This document shows, in pieces, positions 13,201 to 25,200 of a stretch of 64,000 bases of DNA (its first letter is position 1; every line of letters begins with the position of its first letter). The stretch is from contig VZSE01015530.1 in the NCBI GenBank assembly GCA_013398275.1, positions 160,417 to 224,416 of the forward strand. Reading direction: 5' to 3'. A program made the position numbers and the translations under genes. The notes under the pieces were generated by a model. That model ran no database searches, was not told the DNA's origin, and saw only the letters and a program-made list of their open reading frames with translations. Source of the DNA: Promerops cafer (lineage: Eukaryota > Chordata > Aves > Passeriformes > Nectariniidae).

Positions 13201-16200
13201 GTCCTTCTGATAAAAATTAATTTTCTGCTTTTTTTCCTGGTGCGGTCTGCTACCTGTCCAGTGCATGGTGGTATTCTGTTTGTTACACTCAATCCTGAAT
13301 TTTTTTACTTTCTAAGTTTTTGTTTTACTTTTTAATATATACTGTCAGTTTGTTTTACTTTTTAATATATACTTTCCTGAGAAAGCAGGAAAATTAGAAT
13401 CATATTTTCCAGTAGTTAATGTTGTTTGAGGTGAAAATGATTAGTTTAGGATATTTACTAGCATATGATGACCTAAGTGAAAGAAAGGGTAATTGAATGT
13501 TGACTGCTTGCTGTTCAAAATCCTAGAACTGCAATATTAAAAAATCAGCTAAATTATTTGCACATAGAAAAGTTGCAATAATATTATCAAACCTAATGCA
13601 AAATATTTAATACCATATGCTTTTACAAAATAGGGTGGATATATTTTTTTTAATAATATGTGATTGATGGATAGTTTGTAAATGAGGTGTGTTACCAGTA
13701 AAATAGCTAATGGTTTTCAGCATGATGATTTATGTACCATGTAATCCATGATGGCAGATGGTCTTAAATGTAACTATAAATAAAACAGTAGTTGTTTACT
13801 GTGGGAGTGCTGGTGTTCTAGGAAGATGTGGTGATTGCCCGTCTCCTGCCTTTGATTTGTAAAGTTCTCCTTAAAGTGCATTTTCTCTCTTGTACAAAGG
13901 CATCAAGTGTTTAAGCTTTATCACATCAGAGTCCACAGTTTCCCAAGAATTCAGAAGTTTGACCATTTAAAACAAAAGGGCCAGAAGGCGTAAATAAAGT
14001 AGGGTTTGAGCTGCTATCTACAGAATGGTATTCTTGTTAGGCTGCTTTGGTGTCATGTCTGAATAATGAAATAATTCTATAGGTGGTATCACAGTTCTAC
14101 AGTAGCATAGCTGTTTTTGCATCCTGAAATAGCAGTGTTTTTTTCTGTCACTTAAGTGTGTTATTTGTGGCGGCTGCTTTCTGAGGCTCTAGTGTTCAGG
14201 TGTTCTAGAAAATACGTTCTGCTAGACTGTAGTGCTGGAGAGTCCCAAAGCAGCTGTTGACACTTCATACTCATCTGCCATAGCAGGAATGAAAAGTGAG
14301 ATTACGGCTGCGTACTTTGCCCTTCAGTACTCAAGGGACATGGGTAGACTGTGTGACCCAACATGACTGTCGCAGAGGTGTGACTTTTCAGGAGCCATAC
14401 CCAGCTCTTCTCAAAACCTGACCCACATAAATTGGTAGGCAAATGGGAACACAGATATATTGGAAAAATTCCTCTTTGGAGATAAAATTACATTTGAACC
14501 CACAAAGCATTGTTAAGGCTTTTGTGGGTTCATGAATTACAGCAGATGCGTGCTGCTGAGCAGGCAAAAGCCTTCAGGGATGTAAGCATGCCTTCCCCCA
14601 GTCACATCAGTCTTGTGTCAGGCTGGGCTGTTCATGTGACGCTCAGATTTCTGCTGGAGCTGGTAATGCAGATTTAGGGACTATTTGCAAGATCTTTTCT
14701 GCCTTCATTTGGTAGGTGAACTGGGGTTTGTGTGGAGTACTGGCTGGGCTTTCTTGTCACTGCAGTTTTTCAATTCTGTGCTAGGTCTCTAGAGTTTCTC
14801 TTGTAGGATGGATAATGCCTATCAAAAAATGTGTGTTTGAGCATCTGAAGTTTTGGAGTGCTCACATACAGTCTAGTCATGCCTTCAGTGGTAGTTTAAT
14901 CTTGCTGCACCTTTTGTGTAAGATTGAAATACACAGGTGCAAGTTTGGATATTACCTAACCACAAGCAACAGGGAGAAGACCCAGTAAGACCATGTGCTT
15001 TTCCCCTCTAGTAAAAAGAATCTAATGAAACCAAGAGTCTGTTTCAGTCTGCTTTGATCAATAACAGACAGTATAATCTATACCAGTTGGAGGCTTTTTT
15101 TTTTCACTGTGATCACTCCAAATTCTTTGGTTCTTTGATTGCAGAGAATTGGTAGCTATCATGTTTCATTTTCATACTGAGCATAGGCCAGTATGGCACA
15201 GTATAGCTGAAGGCCTCAGTTCTGTTTGATCATATTTAGGCATGCCCTGTAATAGGTCCTAACTTTTGTATTTAGTTTGAAAGCAGTGCTTTAGTGTCTT
15301 TACATTAAAAATGTAACAATGCAAAAGAGTCACTGAACATTTGGCTACTGCTTGTTTAATTTTATATTCATTACCTGTGCAAACACTGACAGCAAAGGTA
15401 TTGTCAGTGAAGTGCCTAATTGTCTTATTTTGAAAGCAGTATTTTTCTTCTGTAGTTCAAAGTCAATGAGACCTTGTTGTGTACAGGCAAATGTAACTTG
15501 TGAGGGCCTCTAATATTGTTGGGTTTTCTCTTTTATTTTAATTGTATTTTTTTGTGTTTTGTTTCTTTGGCATTTTTCAGAACGTCCTCTGCATTATACA
15601 GAGAATGTACTAGAACAAGTTCTTCACTGGAGTTCACTACCAGAGCCTGGCACTGCATATCTAATAATAAAGAGATTTCTAACAGCAGACATGGTGAATC
15701 TCTACAGTGGTATGTAATTTTTTTTTTACTTACTTTTTTTTACCTGGAAATACGAGGATGGCAATTGTTTTCACTGGAGCAAAGTGTCCCAGAACAGCTA
15801 AATTACTGCTACTTCATAAAAGTTACAGATTTACACAGTGCTGTGGTGACTCCCTATGAAAACATAGAGATTATGGATGTTTCTTTCTACAAACTGTAGC
15901 TGTCCCATTGAAATATAAAAGTGTACAGAAGTTCTGCAGTCAGTTCACACTTTGTGAACTTCTGCTGTGAAGCTTGAAACTGCTCTTATCTAAGACATAT
16001 TGTTTGAATATAGTTATGTAACTTTGGTATACTAATAGAAATTTCTATTATCTAATTTGATGCTTCCAAACTACTAAGCTAATTTCACAGAATTACGGAA
16101 TATTCTGAGTTGGAAGGGACCCAGAAGGATCATCAAAGTCCAACTCCTAGCCTTACACAGGACAGCCCCAGGAATAACACCATGTGTCTGAGAGCATTGT

Positions 16201-19200
16201 CCAAATGCTTCTTAAACTCTCAGGCTGGTGCTGTGACCACTTCCCTGGGGTGCCTTTTCGAGTGTCCAACCACCCTCTGGGGGAAGCTTTCCTGATATCC
16301 AACCTAAACTTCCCTTTCACAACTTCAGACCATCCTGTTATCCTGACACTGGTCACCTCACAGAAAAGATCAATGTCTGCCCCTCTGCTTCCCCTCACAA
16401 GGAAGTTTTTGACTGTGATGAGGTCTCCCCTCAGTCTCCTCCAGGCTGAACAGACCAAGTGCCCTTGGCCACTCTTTATACTTGAGGGCTTCCTTTCAAG
16501 GCCCTTCACCATCTTTGTTGCCCTCCTTTGGACACTTTCTAACAGCTTTAGATCCTTCTTACACTGTGGGGCCCAAAACTGCACACAATATTCAAGATGA
16601 GGCTGCAGCAGTGCAGAGCAGGGCAGGACAATCCCCTCCCTTGCCTGGCTGGTGATGCTGTGCCTGATGCACCCCAGGACAGGGCTGTCCCTCCTGGCTG
16701 CCAGGGCACTGCTGACTCATGTTCAACTTTCTGTTGACCAGGACCCTCAGGTCCCTTCCATGGCACTGCTTTCCAGCATCTCATTCCCCAGTCTGTCTGT
16801 ACATCCAGGGTGACATGATCATTTGAATGACATACTCAAGCAACTGAATAATTAGGAGACTATATGGCCTTTAAAAGGGAGCTGACACTTAAAATATAGA
16901 TCAAGTATATAGTGAAAATACACGGTTTACTCATTGCCCCAGTCTATCTTTTTTTTTTTCCACATAATACCAGAATTTAAGTCTCCTACGTAATATGTAT
17001 TATCTGCTTTGAGAGAAGTGGAAGTTTAGAAGTTCAAAAATTATATTCTGTTTTCAAGCAGTTGAACTCCTGTGTGCTATCACTGTGTAATGTGTGATGG
17101 TAACACATGATGCCTGGTTTAATGTTCATGTTATTTTATCTAATGACTCATTCAAATATATATCTTTTCCTCTCTTTCTCATACATGAAAATGTTATCTT
17201 TCCATTCTATATATATCGTCTTGGTTTCAAAAGGAAGATTTATGCTGTTGTGCTTATTCTTCTGAAAGTAATGGCCTTCTTCCACCATGCCTTATTCCTG
17301 CAAAAGCAAATTTCACAAATGTGAACGAACCTGAACAAGTGTGCTGTTCATGACTTTTATGGTTGGGTTTCACTGTCAGTAAATGTGTGATAGCAGATCA
17401 TGAATGGAGAGAAATGGCCTACTTCATTAAAAGCTTGATATATGAACTCCCATCACCTCACTGGGTATGTGTTGAGATACAATCAGAAAAGGGAATGGGT
17501 CATAAGGATTGTGTGAATCACTGCTCTAAGAAACACATCAAGATTAGGCTAGTATCAATTTACAAAATGTAGTAAAGGAAAGATCTGCCCCTGTTTGCAC
17601 TATTTCCTGTCTCCTAGATTTTACATCCATTTGTTCCCCCAGCCTATCACAGTAATTGTTTGCATCAGTTCCATTTAGTTTGATTGTAGTGTAGACACAT
17701 TGTCTTTTTAAATTTATTGATGTTTTTTATGTTTGCTTTAAAATAATTAAAACCTTATCAAATAAATTATGTTGGTTTTCTCAGTGGTTTGAAAAGGAAA
17801 ATTTCTGCCATATTGCAGACTTAAAGTGTTGATGTCTGCAAACTCCACACGCAGAGTAATCTTGTGAATCCATCACTACATAGTGTCAGAATGAGAAGAT
17901 ATACAGAATGAAGTTACTGGGGAAGGGATGTTCCCAGTGTTTAGGTTACAAGGCATTTATGGTTATGGTGGGGCTCTCCATCTCAAAGTGCACAGGAAAT
18001 GACTGCTAGCTTGAAGGAAGAAGGGGAGACCTCAATCTTTTCTGTCTCTTACACTCTATATGTAGATAAATCCTTGTCACTAAATAATAGGGCTGAGGCC
18101 AGATGTCCAAACATTATGATTTGAAGTATGGTTTTTAAGAGTGGATTCAACCCATACAAATGGGAAACTGGGTGGATGGATGTCCTCCTACTTTGCAGTA
18201 AAATTAATGCCACGGTGATCATATAATGTTTATAATTCAATCCATGAATATTCCTTGCTTCTCTGATTTATGTAATAATCTTTAAGACTAGTTATTATAT
18301 TCCCGAGGGGTTTTTTTTGTGTTAATATTACCTGAGAGATTTTCATTCTCAGCACTTTCCTCCATTTTCTTCCTGAGTCTGTAATGTTGTTTGAAATAAT
18401 GTTGGTTCAATAGTGAGCCTAAGGAACAGCTCTTTTAGCCTCATTTCATTTTGGCAACTTATCATAGTCTTCTCTGTCAGTGCAACTTTTCCCATGTTCC
18501 TTATACATAGTACATTCTAATTTTGATATTCTCTTCTTGTCCATTTTAAACTATTTTCGCATGTTCTGCAACTGAGATGAGCTCAGTTTTTTAGAGCAGG
18601 GTGCTAATAGCACCAAGGTTGTGTTAAATCCCTGTGTGGGGCATTCACCCAAGGGTTGGACTCTATGATCCTGGTGGGTCCCTTCCAGCTCAGACTATTC
18701 TGTGATTCTATGATCCAAACCTTGTACTGAGGTCTAGATGTATATTTTCCCTTGTATAGAAACCAACTTTCCTTTTCAAGGAAAAAAGAGTTAGTTTATT
18801 TGTATTAATATGTTTCAGCAAATTTTGTGGTGAGTTTTCTTCTTTTTTCCAGCTCTTTAGTTACTAGTTCCTGACAATTTATTCCATAGCTTTTCATGCT
18901 TGTTGTAGGAGCACTCTTTCAAGTGCTGTTCAGTAGGGCAAGGTGTGCACTGTATTTTGGCATAAAAGATACTCAGGACAGCTTAATTCTATTTCAAGAC
19001 CCATTTTTTTCTCCTTACCTAAAAGTTTCTCATATTAAAGTTTTATTTGTTAGAAAACCAAATATTATTTATTTGTTAAATTTACTCTAAATTCTGTGTA
19101 TATAGGTCCTTGAATTTTTTCCAGTACAATGTTGTATAATGTGAGTGGTAAGTATTGATTTCTGAGAACAGGGGCTATTATCCAGAGGTATTCTTTGAAA

Positions 19201-22200
19201 TGCAAGCTTCTAAACCATAGGTGGATCAATCCTGTATGGATTAAGTGTACCTACTTCCTAGTTGCAAAGTTCTGGCAAGTTTAGCATGTTTTGTAAAGTT
19301 TGTGTCTGGAAAATACATTCTGATTAGGACACATCCCTATTGTTTTAGGTTTACTTAACGAAATGCTAGCTTCTAAAGTATATGGAATATCATCAGTTTA
19401 GAGAACTATTTTTTTCCTCCTTCAGGCTATTCTAATATTTTTGTAAGTACCAAGTGTTTGACAGATTTGCTGCCATAGGAGTGCTGTGAAATTTAGAATG
19501 AGTTTTTGTCATGTTTGCGAGCTGTGTACAGAAATGTAAAATCTTCCAGCTTGGTACAGATGTGGAAGTATCCTGCTACTCTCATTAAGTACTCTGCTAC
19601 TCTCATCTTGTATAGTTAAAAAAAAAAAGGAAAAAAAAAAGAAAAAAGGGCTTATGATTGTGTGGATAAAGACTCCTATTCTGAACATGAAATAAATATT
19701 CTTATTGGCAAAAAGAGAATACATCAGGTTTTTTTAAACTGTGCATGTATATTTGCACTTATAACTGAGGACTTCTAAGTAATTTCTGATTTTAATTGTT
19801 GAAATGTATTGATTCTGAATTTAGATTCTTATTTTTTGATATTTTATCATATGCTGCTTCATAGTAATAGAGTTTTGATATCAGATGCTCAAAGACTAAG
19901 TGGAGTTTTAATGAAAAAAGCCTATTGAGTACTTGGGTAAGGATGAGATTTTCAATACATCATACACCCCAATACATCACAGTTTTATTTCTTATCCTGA
20001 AACTAATATAGTATAAAAGCTAGTGGTATCATTCTGTGACTCCTAAACAAGTTGGTTCAGTGTTTCCTAAATAAATGAATTACTTACAGGAGGTACCTAC
20101 ACTTAGCTAAAAATAATAGGTGGTGAAAGCCAACATATGGCATGAGTAGTAGGCTAGTAGTGTTTGGGGATAAAGGAATTATTATCCCTGCTAATCTGAC
20201 TCCCTCTTCAAGGTGAAATGGTATTGAGTGGAATGGAGGAGAAGGCTGCATCTGCCTACCTGCTCTCTTCTCATGTCCGCAGTCTCCTTCCAGCACTATT
20301 TACCTCAGGGAGAAAAGAGTACTGCAGAATTCTGCTGAATTCTGTGTTCTGTCATAAAGACAGTAGGAATTATTGTCTTTTCCTTTGTTCTTCCTCACTT
20401 TAACTACTAAAGTGCCATTTTAATTTAGGTCTCAGTTTATATGCATAAGTCATAGCAGCATGGCAATGACTGTAATTAGTGTTCAGAAGTTTTTGCTGGG
20501 GAAGGGTACTTACTGGGAAAAGCTGAGAAAGTAGTGAAAAAATATATGGATATTGAGCAGAATAGGAAACCTAAAAATACCTAGAAGTGGTGGTGAAGTA
20601 GTTTATATGTACTAGTAATACTTCTTTGCATTATTTTATTTAGGATTTCAAATTGCTGAGAATGCACTGAGAAATCTGGTCTTTAACACTGAAAGCCTTT
20701 GATAGCTCTGGTATTTTTCTTTTTTAAATAAAAACTTTCTCAGTACAAAGTTAAATGCTTTATAAATCTGACTGCAAAATTACTATTTGGGTTTGTGTAG
20801 GAGGTGGTATTTTGTTTGAGTGTTTTATTAATTTTATGAAATATATGTGAGTTTGTGTGTATTTTAACACAAACACAAAAATCCAGACAGACTCATGACA
20901 AAATCAGATCTTTATTGAAATGTTTTGCCTCTCTTAAGCACAGAGATTAAGAGTATCCATACTCCTGGTTTTCACTCCACATTATATGCTGAAAATATTC
21001 TTTGAATTAAAATTTGTTGGTAGATTCTTTGCATATTATCATGCAAGTGAAACAGAGAAGACCTTTTTCCCACCAGTAATTAAAATAATAATGGCATGCA
21101 TATTTAAGAATGCCTTCCTTATGAATATAGAATATATTAATATGCAATATGTATTGAAATGTAATATATAGTGTATATATGTGTGTATATATATTTATAT
21201 AATATAATTAATATCATTATTTTTGTATATATAGCATAATACCAAATCAGTTTTACCAATGTAACTTAAGTTCTTCGATATGCAATAATACTTAAAAACT
21301 GGGAGCTTGCACTGTCGTAAAATCTTCTAATAAATTGCTTCTTTTGTCTTGGTAGAGAAAAATGAGAAAGGTAGTGTGAAAGCAGGCAATCTGAAGTACA
21401 AGGAAGAGCCATCAAAACTTCTGTCTGGAAACAAATTTCAAGACCGTTATTTTGTGTTACGGGAAGGAAACTTGCTTCTGTATAAGGATATGAAGGTACA
21501 GCAGACAAACTCTCCAACAAACTTTGCATTAAGCTTTCTTTCTTGTATGAAAAAGAAAAGGAAGGCAAACAGATCAACATTTCTCATGTTAAATGGCAGC
21601 TTCTAGAATCTGGGGTTGACGTATAAGATTTTTGTCTTGCTGTTTCACAGGTGTGTTAGTAGAAGGAGTTTGTGTGTGTTTGTTGTTTAGCTGTTGTAGT
21701 TACACATCACTATAAACTTTAAAAATTAAAAATAAAGCAATGTTTGATGCTTTGTGCTGACACTAAATTATTTGAAAACCTGCTATAGAAAGCTGCAGCA
21801 GAAGTAATACGGAACTTAAATGAGTGCATGCCATTTTTTTATTGGTATTTCACACAAAGCCCTTAAAAATTCAAGCAACGGGGTTCTTATACATACACGT
21901 CTCATGATAGAAGAGATTATAGGAAACAATAACTCTCAATACAGTAGGAAAATATTTCCCTGCTTCCCAACAACAATTTTCAGATGTATTCTCAGTTGTC
22001 TAAAAACTGGTATTGATATTTAGGTTTGGTATACCTCAGAATTCCATAGAAGTGAATTTAGTCATGATTAATAGCAGGAAGGGTTCAGTTTTAAATATTT
22101 TGTGGGAATTTTCTTAAAACAGTGAGTTTGAGTGTATGCAGCTTGTATTTAAGTATAAAGCCAAATAATATTAATTATGAACTATGATTTCATTTTAGTT

Positions 22201-25200
22201 CCAATAATTTCTGTTTAAAAAAAAACCACAAAGTTTCAAGTGCTTTTTTTTTGCTGACTGCTGCTTCTTTCCCATCCAAAAACTATAGATGTATATTGCT
22301 GACCTTCCCAAAGTACTTTTTTTAAGACATATCCCTTGCTAATGCTCTGTGCCTTCTTGTGAAGCTATGGATACAGTCTTAATTAGAATGATCCCAGAAT
22401 GTCAAAAATAGTGTCTTATAATTTAGTGCTAAAACTCAAATTGGCACATATGTGAGAATAAATTAATATGCCCATAAAACCCTAATTAGTGTCTTCGAAA
22501 GAATTTATGACATAATTGCTGTACCACTTTATAATCTCCTTTTTAAAGCCATTCTAATTTATAAAAAAATTGAATTCCCCAACTGACGAGGTGCTTTGTA
22601 CACTTATTTTTAAATGGCTTTAATTATTTTTTTAATACAAATGGCAATACCATTCAGATCAAATAGTATATGAGTTCGTTTTACTTTCTTTTGAGAGATA
22701 TTAATCTATCATGAATAATCTTGGTTTAATTTTAGTCATATTTAGAAATGAATAGTAGGAAAGCTTAATATTGCAGATGGAAAATTGTAGTTTAAAAGAC
22801 AACATGTACTAATTAATTTATAAATTCTCATTAACAGCAAATTAACTTTGTATATGCAGGTGGAGATACATTCTGTTCAGTGTTTCTCTTGTTCAAGAGA
22901 AATTATCAAGAATGTTGAAAGTTTCCATGAATACTGTATGCTAAATTACTATATTGTGCTAATTGACTGAAATAATTTACCCTTTTTATGTTCTGTTGCT
23001 AAGAGATAAGCTCACAGACAAAGAAACGGCTCCCTTAAGGTGCATTATTGTGAGAAGTATGCAGTTGTTTAACTTAATAGTATGTTCTGCAGGGGTGTTT
23101 TTTCATCCTGGCTGTACCCTTCTTTTGAGCAGGAAGTTACACAAGAATACCAACCATAAAACTGTTGTGTGTTTTGTTGTTTTCTTAAGTTCTCTTAAGT
23201 ATCTCTTTTTTCCCACCCTGGAGTGTTAGAAATTGAAAGCTGCAGAATGGGAAATTGAGAATCCAGGAACAGTAAACACTAGGGAGTAGCTTTGTGTACC
23301 GGGATTATAACATTTGTTAAGTTGTTTGGTGTATTTTTTTCAAAATTGAAAGCTAAAACACTTGACCTAAAAGTATGAAAGGAATGTTTTTGTGTTGTGT
23401 TAAATACTAGTTTTTCTCTGTAATAGTGTGCATTTATTGTTTCCTTTCAGCGCTTCATCTTCCAGTAACATTCAGTTCTCATACGTAGTGTGGGTGTATG
23501 TCTTCTGTAGATTGACTAAAGGTAGTTTGTTCAAGAAGGAGCAAGCAAGGAACTTCAGGAGATCCCTGTCCATCTTCCTGTGCACAGCAGGGATAGCAGC
23601 TGAGGTCAGGACGTTGTGCATGGCTTTAATGAGTTAAAGTCTTCGAAAACCCTGAGGACAGATTGCACAACCTTTCTGGGCAGCCTGTTGCAGTACCTGA
23701 CTGTCCTCATGGGAGAAAGTTTGTCTGTCCTTAGATATAGTCCTCTTACAATATAGGAAGCCTCACTTGGTCTGCTTCGTAACTTCCCTGTAGGTGCTGG
23801 GGGGCTGCTGTTGGGTCAGCCTCTCCTCCAGGGCGAGTGCTCCAGCCCCCAGATGGCTTGGTGGGCCCCTGCTGAACCCTCTCCAGATTATTGAGTCTGT
23901 TTTTTCTCTCAAGGATGCAAAAGATGCAGTCACACAAGTAATGAGGAAAGGAGGAGGATCGCTCTCCTCCAGGTACTCGCTGTGCTTCTGCTAACTCAGG
24001 AAAATGAGACCAGCTTTGCTGTTAGGATACTCTGCTGGTTTATGCCCAGCTTGGCACCTATCAGCATGCTCTGGTCCCTATCAGCAGAACTGCCTCCCAC
24101 TCTCTATGGAATTAAAGGGGATTTTTCCTTCACCTGTGCAGGAGTTTGTATGTATCGTTAAATTTAATGAGATGCCTGTTGTCCCGTTTCTTTGTCCTGT
24201 AGAGGTTCCTCTGAAAGTCTCAGTGTGTCCCAAGTGTTCTCCAGAAACCAGGTGGATTCCTTCTGACTCACTGGGCTGCCCTTTCTGAAGATACCACGAA
24301 AAACAAAGCCCTACTCTTCCCATCCCCTGTCCCATAACAGTCAGGATATGTTATCCAGAGACTTCTGGGAGTTGTTCAGAGACATCATTTGCTTTTTTTT
24401 TTCATCCTGATTTATCAGCCCCAGTGGCCTAATGGATGAAGCACTGGCTAAACCAGGGCTTGTGGGTTTGAGTCAGTCAGCACAGCTTCACCAAGGGCAA
24501 GTCCTGCCTGACCATAGTGGCCTTCTATGATGAATTGACTTTGTCAGTGGACAAGGAAGTGTTGCACGTGCCATTTATCTGAAATTCCGTAAAGCCTTTG
24601 ACACAGTCCCTCACAATATTCTTTTCTCTAAATTGGAGAGGGATGGAATCGATGAGTGAACTGTTAGATGGATAAGAAAGTGGCTGGATGGTCACATCCA
24701 AAGGGTAGTGATCAATGGCTCAGAGTCTCGATGGACATCAGTGACATGTGGTGTCCTTCAGAGGTCCTTACTGGGATTAGCGCTACTTAATATTAATTCA
24801 TTAATTCATTAATGACACAGAAAGAGAGATTGAGTGCAACTTCAGCAAATTTGCAGATGACACCATTCTGGGGGTCTGGTTGATACACCTGGGCCATCCA
24901 GAAGGGCCTGAACAAACATGGAAAAGGATGGGAATCTCAGAAGGTTTAAAAAGATCAAGTGCAAGGTGTTGCACCTCGTTTGGGTCAACTCATGATATCA
25001 GCACAGGCTGGGGGATAAACAGGTCAAGAGCAGCCCTGCCGAGAAGGACTCAGGAGTGCTGGTGGGTGAGAGGCTGGACATGACCCAGCCATGGCACTCA
25101 CAGCCCAGAAAGCCAAACGTGTCCTGGGCTGCATCCAGAGCACCGTGGGCAGCAGGGCAGGGAGGGGATTCTGCCCCTCTGCTCTGCTCTGTGAGACCCC

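Larger units (their letters stand above)
11125..15580 (+). other. ARAP2 intron (4.5 kb) with palindrome, hairpins and tandem duplication
   Basis: No CR1, SINE or RNA gene was recognised. It contains a 16-bp perfect palindrome (11410-11425), a hairpin (11873-11897), a second hairpin (12430-12456, stem 9), a 30-bp direct duplication (13319-13373) and a larger hairpin (14495-14532). About 12420-13090 is A-rich, unlike the T-rich introns around it. Confidence 0.8.
15710..21355 (+). other. ARAP2 intron (5.6 kb) with an inverted CR1 and a tRNA-derived SINE
   Basis: The longest intron in the window. It holds the CR1 at 16086-16815, the SINE at 18572-18714, an A-rich tract at 19618-19647 and AT-rich microsatellite-like DNA at 21121-21235. 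The rest is unremarkable. Confidence 0.85.

Noticed and set aside
16153..16600. 143-codon minus-strand and 138-codon plus-strand frames
   Set aside because: The minus frame is a decayed piece of CR1 ORF2 and the plus frame is its shadow. Neither is a host gene.
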